64,000 nt of DNA from Roseivivax marinus (GCF_900109705.1 NZ_FOAI01000015.1:1-64000), one strand, 5' to 3'; counted from the stretch's first letter, positions 34,368 through 43,493 are shown. Translations and numbers: made by a program. The notes: generated by a model not told the origin, from the letters alone.

Positions 34368-35723
34368 ATGGACGGAACATGTTGCGGACCGGGCTACGCG
34401 AGCCCCGCCGAGGCGATCAGGGCACCGCGGGAAAAGCTGCTCTACACCATCGCGATCTACACCGGCACGGGCATCCAGAAGCCCGACTACCTCGCGACGG
34501 TGGACGCCGATCCCGACAGCCCGACCTACAGCCAGGTAATCCACCGGCTCGAGATGCCGGGCATCGGGGACGAGCTGCACCACATGGGCTGGAACGCCTG
34601 CTCGTCATGCCACGACGACGCCGGGATGAGCCGCAAGTACCTGCTGGTGCCGGGCGTGCGGTCGAACAACATCCACGTCGTCGACACCGCCACCGACCCG
34701 CGCGCGCCGCGCCTGCACAAGATCATCGACGGCGCCGAGATCAAGTCCAAGACCGACCTCTCGGGCCCGCATACGGTGCATTGCCTCGGCTCCGAGATCA
34801 TCATCTCGTTTCTCGGCGACGCCAAGGGCGAGGCGCCGGGCGGCTACCTGCACCTCAACAAGGACTTCGAGATCGTCGGCCGCTGGGAGGAGTCGATGGG
34901 TGACATCCCCTTCGGCTACGATTTCTGGTACCAGCCGCGTCACAACGTGATGATCAGCTCGGAATGGGCGGCGCCCAACACCTTCATGCCGGGCTTCGAC
35001 CTCGAGGAGGTGGGCCACCTGAAATACGGCCGCCGCCTGCACGTCTGGGATTTCGAGGCGCGCAAGCCCGTCGAGACCATGTATCTCGGCGAGGACGGGC
35101 TGATCCCGCTCGAGGTGAAGTTCCTCCACGACCCCGACAGCACCCACGGCTTCTGCGGCGCGGCGCTCAGCAGCAACGTGATCCATTTCTGGAAGTCGGA
35201 TGCCGGCACCTGGGAGTGGGAAAAGGTCATCGACGTCGAGAACGAGCCGCACCCCGAATGGCCGATCCCCGTGCCGGGCGTGATGTCTGCGATCCTCGTG
35301 TCGATGGACGACAGGTATCTCTACCTCAACAACTGGCTGCACGGCGACATGCGCCAGTATGACATCAGCGACCCGCACAACCCCAAGCTCACCGGGCAGG
35401 TCTACATGGGCGGCCTGCTCGGCAAGGCGCCGAAGGTGAACGGGGTCGAGGTCACCGGCGGGCCGCAGATGTTCCAGCTCTCGCTCGACGGCAAGCGGCT
35501 CTACGTCACGACGTCGCTGTTCTCGACCTGGGACAACCAGTTCTACCCCGAGATCCGCGAAAAGGGCGGTGTCATGGTCCTGATCGATTGCGACGTCGAG
35601 AACGGTGGCATGACCATCAACGAGGACTTCATCGTCGATTTCGGCCAGGAACCCAACGGCCCCAGCCGCTGCCACGAGACCCGCTATCCCGGCGGCGATT
35701 GCACGAGCGATATCTGGCTGTGA
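34368..35723 (+). CDS. mtoX: Methanethiol oxidase (SBP56/selenium-binding protein family)
   Basis: A 451-residue beta-propeller protein strikingly like human SELENBP1 and bacterial MtoX, which oxidise methanethiol to formaldehyde, hydrogen sulfide and hydrogen peroxide. Conserved features: CCGPGYASPAEA at the start, HHMGWNACSSC with Cys78/Cys81, DFWYQPRHNVMISSEWAAPN, NWLHGDMRQYDISDP and RYPGGDCTSDIWL at the end. No signal peptide, so it should be cytosolic, unlike the periplasmic Hyphomicrobium enzyme. The ATG follows AAGGGAGGAG. Its stop overlaps the ferredoxin start (GTGA). The usual SCO1/SenC and MauG neighbours are absent. Confidence 0.88.
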   Translation: MDGTCCGPGYASPAEAIRAPREKLLYTIAIYTGTGIQKPDYLATVDADPDSPTYSQVIHRLEMPGIGDELHHMGWNACSSCHDDAGMSRKYLLVPGVRSNNIHVVDTATDPRAPRLHKIIDGAEIKSKTDLSGPHTVHCLGSEIIISFLGDAKGEAPGGYLHLNKDFEIVGRWEESMGDIPFGYDFWYQPRHNVMISSEWAAPNTFMPGFDLEEVGHLKYGRRLHVWDFEARKPVETMYLGEDGLIPLEVKFLHDPDSTHGFCGAALSSNVIHFWKSDAGTWEWEKVIDVENEPHPEWPIPVPGVMSAILVSMDDRYLYLNNWLHGDMRQYDISDPHNPKLTGQVYMGGLLGKAPKVNGVEVTGGPQMFQLSLDGKRLYVTTSLFSTWDNQFYPEIREKGGVMVLIDCDVENGGMTINEDFIVDFGQEPNGPSRCHETRYPGGDCTSDIWL

Positions 35724-36085
35724 CCACGCACACGATCACCCTCGCGAACCGTGACGGCGCGACTTACGTCGTGGAGGCGCGCCGCCCCCTGCTCGACACG
35801 CTGCGCGAGCAGGGCGTCGATCTGCCCTACGGCTGCAAGTACGGTGGCTGCATCACCTGCGCCGCCAAGCTGACCGACGGCGAGGTCGACCAGCGCCGAC
35901 AGGTCGCGCTCAACAACCGGCAACTGTCGCGCGGCTACGTCCTGCTCTGCGTGGCGCGGCCGGTCACGGACTGCACGCTCGAGATCGGCGTCGAGAGTCA
36001 CGACAAGCTCTACCGCAACCCGTTCCTCGATCCGCTGGAGCCGCACGAGCTCAAGGCGGACATCGCCACATCGAAGGAGCCCTAG
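35720..36085 (+). CDS. [2Fe-2S] plant-type ferredoxin
   Basis: A 121-residue ferredoxin with Cys39, Cys44, Cys47 and Cys77 in the order C-KYGG-C-IT-C then LLC, the plant-type [2Fe-2S] pattern. The start is a GTG overlapping the methanethiol oxidase stop. A C-terminal tail of about 30 residues (DKLYRNPFLDPLEPHE) follows the domain. No reductase gene is next to it; it probably carries electrons to or from an enzyme of this operon. Confidence 0.9.
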   Translation: MTTHTITLANRDGATYVVEARRPLLDTLREQGVDLPYGCKYGGCITCAAKLTDGEVDQRRQVALNNRQLSRGYVLLCVARPVTDCTLEIGVESHDKLYRNPFLDPLEPHELKADIATSKEP

Positions 36086-36550
36086 ATGCCAGACACGGTC
36101 ATCACGCCCCGCTACGACTATTCTCAGGCCTACCTGTCCGACATCCTGAAGTCGGTGAAGACGATCGCCATGGTCGGCGCCAGCGCGGACAAGACCAAGT
36201 TCAGCTACGGCGTGCTGCGGGTCCTCCACGAAACCGGCTACGACATGATTCCGGTGAACCCTAACCACGCCGTGACCGAGATCCGCGGCCTGCCGGTCTA
36301 TCGCTCGCTCGCGGACATCGACCGGCCCGTGGACATGGTCGAGGTCTTCCGCCCGAAGGAAGAGCTCTACGTCATCGCCGAGCAGGCCGTCGCCATCGGC
36401 GCCAAGGTCCTGTGGGCGCAGATCGATGTCTACGACGACCGCGCCGCGCGGCTCGCCGAGGACGCCGGCCTCAAGGTCGTCATGGATCGCTGCCCCAAGA
36501 TCGAGCTTTTCCGCCCGTTCTGGAAGCCCCGGCTCGACCTCGCGATATGA
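36086..36550 (+). CDS. CoA-binding domain protein (YccU-like)
   Basis: A 154-residue single-domain protein of the CoA_binding_2 type. Rossmann-like features are TIAMVGASADKTKFSYGVLRVL, DMIPVNPNH, LPVYRSLADI and the closing VVMDRCPKIELFRP with the conserved Cys. It begins the base after the ferredoxin stop. Family members bind CoA without a defined reaction. In this operon it may present or protect a CoA or persulfide intermediate. Confidence 0.85.
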   Translation: MPDTVITPRYDYSQAYLSDILKSVKTIAMVGASADKTKFSYGVLRVLHETGYDMIPVNPNHAVTEIRGLPVYRSLADIDRPVDMVEVFRPKEELYVIAEQAVAIGAKVLWAQIDVYDDRAARLAEDAGLKVVMDRCPKIELFRPFWKPRLDLAI

Positions 36551-36668
36551 CCCGGCCCGGCACGTCCCTGCACGCGCGGTCCGCCTGCGGATGCGGGGGA
36601 TCACGTCGGACTGGCCCCTCTCCGCGCTGATCGCGTGGATGTCGACCCTCACGAAACGGAGGCCCCCC

Positions 36669-37058
36669 ATGGCCCAGACCATCACCAAGAGCGCCGCCGA
36701 CCTGGTCCGCGAGGCCCGCGAGACGGTGCCGGAGATCTCGGCCGAGGAGGCCGTCGCGCTCACCCGCTCGCCCGACCACGTCTTCGTCGACCTCCGCGAC
36801 GGCGCCGAACAGGAGCGCACCGGCGTCATCCCGGGCGCGATCGTCTCGTCGCGCGGGATGATGGAATTCCACCTCGATCCCGACAGCCCCGCGCACAAAC
36901 CGGAGTTTGCACAGGACAAGACTTACCTGTTCTACTGCGCCTCGGGAGGCCGGTCGGCGCTTGCGGCGCGCACGGCGATGGACATGGGACTGAGCCCGGT
37001 CGTGAACGTGGCAGGCGGCGTCTCGGCGTGGAAGAAAGCGGGAGGAGCACTGGAATGA
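36669..37058 (+). CDS. Rhodanese-domain protein
   Basis: A 129-residue single rhodanese domain with active-site Cys90 in FYCASGGRS, DLRDGAEQERTGVIPGA as the CH2A-like region, and NVAGGVSAWKKAGG at the C-terminus. CGGAGG precedes the ATG. Rhodaneses carry sulfane sulfur; beside methanethiol oxidase the natural task is handling the sulfide released. Its stop overlaps the crotonase start (ATGA). Confidence 0.92.
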   Translation: MAQTITKSAADLVREARETVPEISAEEAVALTRSPDHVFVDLRDGAEQERTGVIPGAIVSSRGMMEFHLDPDSPAHKPEFAQDKTYLFYCASGGRSALAARTAMDMGLSPVVNVAGGVSAWKKAGGALE

Positions 37059-37870
37059 ATACGGCACCGACGCCGGACGGCGACCTCGTCACCCGGTCCG
37101 ACGCGGGCGGCGTCGCGACCATCACGCTGAACGCGCCCAAGTCGATCAACGCGCTGTCCGAGGCCATGATGGCCGCGCTCTCGCGCACGCTCGACGACAT
37201 CGCGGCGGACGGATCGGTGCGCGCGGTGATCCTGCGCAGTGCCGGGGACCACTTCTGCGCCGGCCACAACCTCAAGGAAATGACCGCGCGGCGCACGGAC
37301 GCGGATGGCGGCCACCAGTATTTCCGCGATCTCTTCGCGACCTGCTCGGCGATGATGCTGCGGGTGGTGCGCCTGCCGCAGCCGGTCATCGCGGAAGTGA
37401 AGGGCATCGCCACCGCGGCGGGCTGCCAGCTCGTCGCGTCGTGCGACCTTGCCGTGGCCTCGGAGGACGCGCGCTTTGCCACCTCGGGCGTGAACATCGG
37501 GCTGTTCTGCTCGACGCCGATGGTGGCGCTGTCGCGGAACGTGCCACAGAAGCAGGCGATGGAGATGCTGCTGCTGGGCGAGTTCCTGCCCGCCGCGCGC
37601 GTGGCCGAGCTGGGGCTTGTGAACCGTGTCGTCCCCCGCGACGACCTGGAGGCCACGGCCGAGGAGATGGCCCGGGTCATCGCGTCGAAGTCGCCGGTGG
37701 CGATCAAGGCGGGCAAGCGCGCCTTCTACGAACAGGCCGGGATGAGCCTCGACGACGCCTACGCCCTTGCCGGTCAGGTCATGGCCGACAACATGATGGC
37801 CCGCGACACCGAGGCCGGGATCGGCGCCTTCACGCGGAAAGAGCCCATGCCCGAGTGGAGCGGCGAATGA
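37055..37870 (+). CDS. Enoyl-CoA hydratase/isomerase (ECHDC3-like crotonase)
   Basis: A 271-residue crotonase. The oxyanion-hole region HFCAGHNLKEMTARR, KGIATAAGCQLVASCDLAVAS and GLFCSTPMVALSR closely match the ECHDC3 branch rather than the classical FadB type. Catalytic Glu pairs typical of hydratases are not clear, so hydrolase or isomerase activity is possible. Overlaps both the rhodanese and acyl-CoA synthetase genes by ATGA. By context it could act where DmdD or AcuH act in DMSP demethylation. Confidence 0.85.
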   Translation: MNTAPTPDGDLVTRSDAGGVATITLNAPKSINALSEAMMAALSRTLDDIAADGSVRAVILRSAGDHFCAGHNLKEMTARRTDADGGHQYFRDLFATCSAMMLRVVRLPQPVIAEVKGIATAAGCQLVASCDLAVASEDARFATSGVNIGLFCSTPMVALSRNVPQKQAMEMLLLGEFLPAARVAELGLVNRVVPRDDLEATAEEMARVIASKSPVAIKAGKRAFYEQAGMSLDDAYALAGQVMADNMMARDTEAGIGAFTRKEPMPEWSGE

Positions 37871-39486
37871 ACTACAACGGCCCCGAGCTCGCGCGGTGCG
37901 CGGCGAACCACACCGCGCTGTCGCCGGTCTCGATCCTGAAGCGCGTCGAACGGGTGCATCCCGAACTGCCCGCGCAGATCCATGGGTCGATCCGGAGAAA
38001 CTGGGGCGAAGTGGCCGAGCGTTGCAAGCGGCTGGCCTCGGCCCTCGCGAAGCGTGGCGTCGGCAAGGGCGACACCGTGGCGCTGATCGCACCGAACATT
38101 CCCGAGGCGCTGGAATGCGCGTTGGCGGTTCCGATGCTGGGCGCGGTGCTGAACGCCAACAACACCCGGCTCGACGCTGACACGATCGCCTACATCCTCG
38201 GGCACGGCGAGGCGACAGTGCTGCTGGTGGACACCGAGTTCTCGGGCATGGCGGCCGAGGCGGTGCGCGCGTCGGGCCGCGACATGCTGGTCGTCGATAT
38301 CGAGGACCCCGAAGGCCCGGGCGGCGAGCGGATCGGCGCGCTGACCTACGACGCGCTGCTGGCCGAGGGCGATCCGGGCTTCGCCTATACGCTGCCGGAC
38401 GACGAGTGGGATGCGCTGGCGCTGAACTACACCTCGGGCACCACCGGGCGCCCCAAGGGCGTGGTCTATTCCCATCGCGGCGCGTGGACCAACGCGGTCA
38501 ACAACGTCGTCACGTGGGAGATGCCGCACCACCCGGTCTACCTGTGGACGCTGCCGCTCTTCCACTGCAACGGCTGGTGCTTCCCGTGGACGATCACGCT
38601 TCTGGCCGGGTGCCACGTGTTCCTGCGCGCGCCGCGGGCCGACGCGATCTATCGGGCCTTTGCCGACCACGGCGTCACGCATCTGTGCGGTGCGCCGATC
38701 ATCATGTCGATGATCGCCGGCGCCTCTGCCGAGGAAAGGCGCGAGTTTCCGCAGAACATCCGGATGATGACCGCCGCCGCGCCTCCGCCCGCCAGCGTGA
38801 TCGCCGGGATGGAGAAGATGGGCATCTCGATCACCCACGTCTACGGACTGACCGAGGTCTACGGCCCGGCCGTGGTCTGCGCCGAAAAGCCCGGCTGGCA
38901 GGACCTGCCGCTGGAAGAGCGCGCCCGCCTCAAGGCGCGCCAGGGCGTGGCCTACGAGCTGCAGGAGGACGTGCTGGTCCTCGACCCCGACACCGGGCAG
39001 CCGGTGCCGTGGGACGGCGAGACCCAAGGCGAGATCGTCTTCCGCGGCAACATCGTCATGAAAGGCTATCTCAAGCAGCCCGACGAGACCGCAGAGTCGT
39101 TCAAGGACGGCTGGTTCTGGTCCGGCGACCTCGCCGTGCAGCATCCCGACGGCTACGTCGAGATCCGCGACCGTGCCAAGGACATCATCATCTCGGGCGG
39201 CGAGAACATCTCGTCCATCGTGGTGGAGAACGCGCTCTATACCCACGAGGCGGTGGCGCTGGTGGCAGTCGTGGCGATGCCCGACGAGAAGTGGGGAGAG
39301 GTGCCCTGCGCCTTCGTCGAGCTGGCCGCCGGCGCGGCGACCGACGAGGACGAACTGCTCGCCCACGCCCGGACGAAGCTGGCCGGGTTCCAGCGGCCGA
39401 AAAAGGTGGTCTTCAGCGAATTGCCCAAGACCACGACCGGCAAAATCCGCAAGAACGTGCTGCGCGACCGGGCGAAAGAGCTCTGA
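37867..39486 (+). CDS. AMP-dependent acyl-CoA synthetase (DmdB-like candidate)
   Basis: A 539-residue ANL-superfamily CoA ligase. P-loop LNYTSGTTGRPKGVVYSH, HVYGLTEVYGPAV, WFWSGDLAVQHPDGYVEI and the catalytic Lys in PKTTTGKIRKN are all present. The length and the NYTSGTTG/LYTHEAV style fit the group containing methylmercaptopropionate-CoA ligase DmdB as well as general short- and medium-chain acyl-CoA synthetases. It is the last gene of the operon and coupled to the crotonase. Substrate is inferred only. Confidence 0.85.
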   Translation: MNYNGPELARCAANHTALSPVSILKRVERVHPELPAQIHGSIRRNWGEVAERCKRLASALAKRGVGKGDTVALIAPNIPEALECALAVPMLGAVLNANNTRLDADTIAYILGHGEATVLLVDTEFSGMAAEAVRASGRDMLVVDIEDPEGPGGERIGALTYDALLAEGDPGFAYTLPDDEWDALALNYTSGTTGRPKGVVYSHRGAWTNAVNNVVTWEMPHHPVYLWTLPLFHCNGWCFPWTITLLAGCHVFLRAPRADAIYRAFADHGVTHLCGAPIIMSMIAGASAEERREFPQNIRMMTAAAPPPASVIAGMEKMGISITHVYGLTEVYGPAVVCAEKPGWQDLPLEERARLKARQGVAYELQEDVLVLDPDTGQPVPWDGETQGEIVFRGNIVMKGYLKQPDETAESFKDGWFWSGDLAVQHPDGYVEIRDRAKDIIISGGENISSIVVENALYTHEAVALVAVVAMPDEKWGEVPCAFVELAAGAATDEDELLAHARTKLAGFQRPKKVVFSELPKTTTGKIRKNVLRDRAKEL

Positions 39487-39672
39487 CCGTTGCGGGGCTG
39501 CCGCATGTGCGCGCGCCCCGCACCACGGCAGCCCGACCCGAAATAAATCGCCCCCTCACGCCCCTCGCGAGGGACGCAAACCTTGATCGACTGACACAGT
39601 CCGTCATGGTCGGAGAGGCGTCGGGCCCGAAAAGGCATGTCGCTCAATGCAAAAACGGCTCGGAGGGTCTTA

Positions 39673-41142
39673 ATGTCTTTGGGAGTTCTAATCAGCCTCG
39701 CGGCGTATTTCATCCTGATGCTCGGTATCGGAGTGTACGCCTACAAGAACGCCACATCGAGTTCCGAGGAATACATCCTCGGGGGACGCAACCTTCCCCC
39801 GGCCGTCGCCGCGCTGTCCGCGGGCGCGTCTGACATGTCCGGCTGGCTTCTGCTCGGCCTGCCCGGCGCGCTCTATGCCTCGGGTCTCGTGGAGGCGTGG
39901 ATCGGTATCGGCCTCTTCATCGGTGCGCTCGTCAACTGGATCGTCGTGGCGCCCCGCCTGCGCGAGCAGACCGAGCGGTACGACAATTCGCTGACGATCC
40001 CGGCCTTCCTCGCCAACCGCTTTCCCTCGCAGGGCGGCACGCTGCGGATGGTCTCCGCGGTCATCATCGTCGTCTTCTTCGCGGTCTATACCGCCTCGGG
40101 CCTCGTCGCCGGTGGCAAGCTCTTCCAGAGCGCCTTCGACGGCAGCTACCAGGTCGGGATCTGGCTGACACTCGGCGTGGTCCTCGCCTACACCGTGGTC
40201 GGCGGGTTCCTCGCGGTGTCGCTCACCGATTTCTGCCAAGGTCTCATCATGATGCTCGCGCTGATCATCATGCCCGCGATCGTGCTTTATGCCGGTGAGG
40301 GCGGCGGCTTCGATCAGGCGCGCGAAACGCTGTCTGGCGTCGAGGGCTTCACGCTTGGCTGGTGGACGTCCGACATGACCTTCATCGGGTTCATCTCGCT
40401 GCTGGCGTGGGGCCTCGGTTATTTCGGCCAGCCGCACATCATCGTCCGCTTCATGGCTGTGCGAAGCGTCGCCGCCGTGGCCACCGCCCGCAACATCGGC
40501 ATGGCCTGGATGGGCATCGCGCTGATCGGCGCCATCGGGGTGGGCATCTTCGGCCGCGCCTATGTCGAGCGCAACGGCGTCTCGATCGAGGACAGCGAGA
40601 CGATCTTCATCTACCTCGCCGAGAATCTCTTTCCGGGGCTGATCACCGGCTTCCTGCTGGCGGCGCTTCTCGCGGCGATCATGTCCACGGTATCGAGCCA
40701 GCTGCTGGTGTCGTCCTCCTCTCTGGCCGAGGACTTCTACAAGCTGGTGCTCAACAAGAACGCGTCCGAGACGACCCTCGTGACCGTCGGGCGGATCGCC
40801 GTCGTCGCGGTCGGGGTCGTGGCGGCACTGATCGCTGGCGATCCGGAAAGCCAGGTCCTCGGACTCGTCTCGAATGCCTGGGCGGGCTTCGGCGCGGCCT
40901 TCGGTCCGCTCATGATCCTGTCGCTGACGTGGCCGCGCATGAACGGTCTCGGCGCGGTGGCCGGTCTCGTGGTGGGGGCGGCGACCGTGGCGCTCTGGAT
41001 CTTCACCGGCCTCAAGGCCGCCACCGGCCTCTACGAGATGATCCCCGGCTTCGCGTTCTCCTGGCTCGCCATCTACCTGGTCAGCCGCGCGACGGCCGAC
41101 CAGGGCGAGTTCCGGGCTGTCGAGGCCGCCCCGGCGGAGTGA
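39673..41142 (+). CDS. putP: Sodium/proline symporter (PutP-like SSS family)
   Basis: A 489-residue inner-membrane symporter with about 13 membrane segments. PutP marks: LGGRNLPPAVAALSAGASDMSGWLLLGLPG (helix II with the sodium site), GGFLAVSLTDFCQG, GYFGQPHIIVRFMA and AAIMSTVSSQLLVSSSSLAED. A CGGAGGG site supports the ATG at 39673. Single gene with its own hairpin terminator. No PutA nearby, so proline is the likely but not proven substrate. Confidence 0.9.
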   Translation: MSLGVLISLAAYFILMLGIGVYAYKNATSSSEEYILGGRNLPPAVAALSAGASDMSGWLLLGLPGALYASGLVEAWIGIGLFIGALVNWIVVAPRLREQTERYDNSLTIPAFLANRFPSQGGTLRMVSAVIIVVFFAVYTASGLVAGGKLFQSAFDGSYQVGIWLTLGVVLAYTVVGGFLAVSLTDFCQGLIMMLALIIMPAIVLYAGEGGGFDQARETLSGVEGFTLGWWTSDMTFIGFISLLAWGLGYFGQPHIIVRFMAVRSVAAVATARNIGMAWMGIALIGAIGVGIFGRAYVERNGVSIEDSETIFIYLAENLFPGLITGFLLAALLAAIMSTVSSQLLVSSSSLAEDFYKLVLNKNASETTLVTVGRIAVVAVGVVAALIAGDPESQVLGLVSNAWAGFGAAFGPLMILSLTWPRMNGLGAVAGLVVGAATVALWIFTGLKAATGLYEMIPGFAFSWLAIYLVSRATADQGEFRAVEAAPAE

Positions 41143-41153
41143 GCCACGCAAGG

Positions 41154-41177
41154 CAGGGGCCGGCGATCCGGCCCCTG
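41154..41177 (+). terminator. Hairpin after putP
   Basis: Perfect 10-bp stem CAGGGGCCGG/CCGGCCCCTG with a CGAT loop, 11 bases past the putP stop; no clear T-run. Confidence 0.6.
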
Positions 41178-41330
41178 TCACGCTTCCCCGAGGCCGACCG
41201 GAGTGCACATCCGCAACGGAATGTCGGCCCGCCGCTTTCACCTGCCCGATACGCCCGCACGAACCTCGGCCGGAAAACGCCGCAGCGGCGACCCGAGGGC
41301 CGTTCTCTTGCAGTCTCCGTGGGGGTGCGC

Positions 41331-41406
41331 TGGTGCCGGCAGAGGGACTTGAACCCCCGACCCACTGATTACAAATCAGTTGCTCTACCAGCTGAGCTAT
41401 ACCGGC
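41331..41406 (-). tRNA. tRNA-Thr, anticodon TGT
   Basis: Cloverleaf on the minus strand. The acceptor stem is GCCGGTA/TGCCGGC (one GU pair), with discriminator A and encoded CCA at 41331-41333. The anticodon stem ACTGA/TCAGT closes loop TTTGTAA, giving TGT, which reads ACA. The T arm has GGTTCAAGTCC. Confidence 0.97.
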
Positions 41407-41515
41407 ACGCAGCCGTCTCATATCGCCGCCCGCGCCGCGGGGCAAGCGGTCGGTATGGTACGCGCCACGTTCGCCTCTAGGTGGTCAGGGACCGCGACCG
41501 TCAGAGGAGACCGCC

Positions 41516-43333
41516 ATGCGCGCCGCACGTCCCCGCCTCGCCCTACACACCCTCGCGCTTCTTGCCCTTGCCACGCCGCTCGCCGCGCAGCAGGCGGCCG
41601 ATGCGCTCGCCCCCGAAGGTACCGGCGGCGCCGAGTCGGCCTCCGAGTTCGGGCCCCTGTCGGATGCCGCGCGCGCGGCGCTCGAGACCAAGGCCGAAGG
41701 GCGGCCGGTCGAGGCCGAGGACTGGATGATCGCCGCGGCGCATCCGCTGGCGGTCGAAGCCGGTGCCGAGGTGCTGCGCGCGGGCGGCAGCGCCGCCGAC
41801 GCGATGATCGCGGCGCAGACCGTGCTGGGCCTCGTGGAGCCGCAGAGCTCCGGTCTCGGTGGCGGCGCGTTCCTCGTCTGGTACGATGCCGAGGAAGGCG
41901 CGGTCACCACGCTCGACGGACGCGAGACGGCCCCGCTCGATGCCTCTCCCACCTATTTCCAGGACGACGAGGGCGAGCCGCTCGAGTTCTACGACGCCGT
42001 GGTCGGCGGGCGCTCGGTCGGCACGCCGGGCACGCCCGCGCTCATGCAGGCCGCGCATGACCGTTGGGGCACCGCCGAATGGTCCGGACTCTTCGACCGC
42101 GCCATCGCGCTGGCCGAGGACGGCTTCATCGTCTCGCCGCGCCTCGCGACGCTGGTCGCCGACGACGAGGATCGGCTCGGCCGTTTCGGCCCGACCGCCG
42201 ACTACTTCTATCCCGACGGCGCGCCGCTGGAGGCCGGGGCTACTCTGACCAACGCCGACTACGCCGCGACCCTGCGCGCCCTCGCCGAGGACGGCGCCGA
42301 CGCCTTCTACACAGGAGAGATCGCCGCCGACATCGTCGAAACCGTGCAGGGTGCCGAGGGCAACCCGGGGCTTCTGTCCGAAACGGATCTCGCGCTCTAC
42401 GAGGTGATCGAGCGTCCGGCGGTCTGCGTGCCCTACCGCGCGCACGAGGTCTGTGGCATGGGGCCGCCCTCCTCCGGCGCGCTGACCGTGGGCCAGATTC
42501 TCGGCACGCTCGACAGCTTCGAGCTGTCCGAGGAGGGCCCGACCTCGGCCGAGACATGGCGGCTGGTCTCAGACGCCTCCCGCCTCGCCTTCGCGGATCG
42601 CGGCCGCTACATGGCGGACATCGACTTCGTGCCGATGCCGCTCAAGGGGCTGGTCGCCGGCGACTACCTCAAGACCCGCGCAGAGCAGATCAAGGGCCGT
42701 GACCGCGCCCTCGACACGGCGGAGCCGGGGATGCCGGACTGGGATCACGCGACACTCTGGGGCGACGACGCCTCGATCGAGTTTCCGTCCACCTCGCACA
42801 TCTCCATCGTCGATGCGGAGGGCAACGCACTCTCGATGACCACCACGATCGAGAACGGCTTCGGCTCGCGGCTGTTCGTGCGGGGCTTTCTGCTGAACAA
42901 CGAGCTGACCGACTTCAGCTTCGCCACCCACGAGGACGGCCGCCCCATCGCCAACCGGGTGGAGCCCGGCAAGCGCCCGCGCTCGTCGATGGCGCCGACG
43001 ATCGTGATGCAGGATGGCGCGCCGGCGCTGGTGATCGGCTCGCCCGGCGGCAGCCGCATCATTGGCTACGTGGCGCAGGGCGTGATGAACGTGCTCGACT
43101 TCGGCATGGACGTGCAGCAGGCCGTCGCCGCGCCGCACGCGCTCAACCGTTTCGGCACCACCGACCTCGAGGCGGGAACCGAGCTCGAAGGTCTGGCGAC
43201 GCCGCTGTCGAAAATGGGCTTCGACACCGAGGTGCGCGATCTGAACTCAGGGCTGCACGCGATCCGCGTGACCGAAAGCGGTCTTCTCGGCGGCGCCGAT
43301 CCCCGGCGCGAGGGCATCGCCATCGGCGAGTGA
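41516..43333 (+). CDS. ggt: Gamma-glutamyltransferase
   Basis: A 605-residue periplasmic Ntn-hydrolase that cleaves glutathione and transfers the gamma-glutamyl group. A signal peptide (MRAARPRLALHTLALLAL) is cut after LAAQ. The large subunit begins WMIAAAHPLAVEAGAEVLRAGGSAADAM. The autoprocessing Thr is in PSTSHISIVDAEGNALSMTTT, and SSMAPTIV and GSPGGSRII complete the small subunit. A hairpin follows. Confidence 0.95.
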   Translation: MRAARPRLALHTLALLALATPLAAQQAADALAPEGTGGAESASEFGPLSDAARAALETKAEGRPVEAEDWMIAAAHPLAVEAGAEVLRAGGSAADAMIAAQTVLGLVEPQSSGLGGGAFLVWYDAEEGAVTTLDGRETAPLDASPTYFQDDEGEPLEFYDAVVGGRSVGTPGTPALMQAAHDRWGTAEWSGLFDRAIALAEDGFIVSPRLATLVADDEDRLGRFGPTADYFYPDGAPLEAGATLTNADYAATLRALAEDGADAFYTGEIAADIVETVQGAEGNPGLLSETDLALYEVIERPAVCVPYRAHEVCGMGPPSSGALTVGQILGTLDSFELSEEGPTSAETWRLVSDASRLAFADRGRYMADIDFVPMPLKGLVAGDYLKTRAEQIKGRDRALDTAEPGMPDWDHATLWGDDASIEFPSTSHISIVDAEGNALSMTTTIENGFGSRLFVRGFLLNNELTDFSFATHEDGRPIANRVEPGKRPRSSMAPTIVMQDGAPALVIGSPGGSRIIGYVAQGVMNVLDFGMDVQQAVAAPHALNRFGTTDLEAGTELEGLATPLSKMGFDTEVRDLNSGLHAIRVTESGLLGGADPRREGIAIGE

Positions 43334-43340
43334 GCCCGAG

Positions 43341-43369
43341 AGGGCCGCGCCTTTGCGGGGCGCGGCCCT
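43341..43369 (+). terminator. Hairpin after ggt
   Basis: Perfect 11-bp stem AGGGCCGCGCC/GGCGCGGCCCT with a 7-base loop, 7 bases past the ggt stop. Confidence 0.65.
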
Positions 43370-43409
43370 GACGCCTGGGATTCGCCGCCCCACCCGGCTC
43401 TTTCGCGCC

Positions 43410-43440
43410 GACGGCACCGACGGCACCGACGGCACCGACG
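43410..43440. repeat. Short tandem repeat GACGGCACC
   Basis: Three full copies and a partial fourth of the 9-base unit GACGGCACC in the spacer between ggt and the Mrp operon. Non-coding on present evidence; possibly slippage-prone. Confidence 0.7.
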
Positions 43441-43493
43441 ATCCTTCGGCGCAGTCCGCACCTCAAGCCGGCCCTGACAGCATCCGCCAACCG

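Noticed and set aside
37055-39486. Naming the crotonase and CoA ligase dmdD and dmdB outright
   Set aside because: Family resemblance is general and DmdC is missing; the substrate cannot be read from sequence, so only a candidate role is given.
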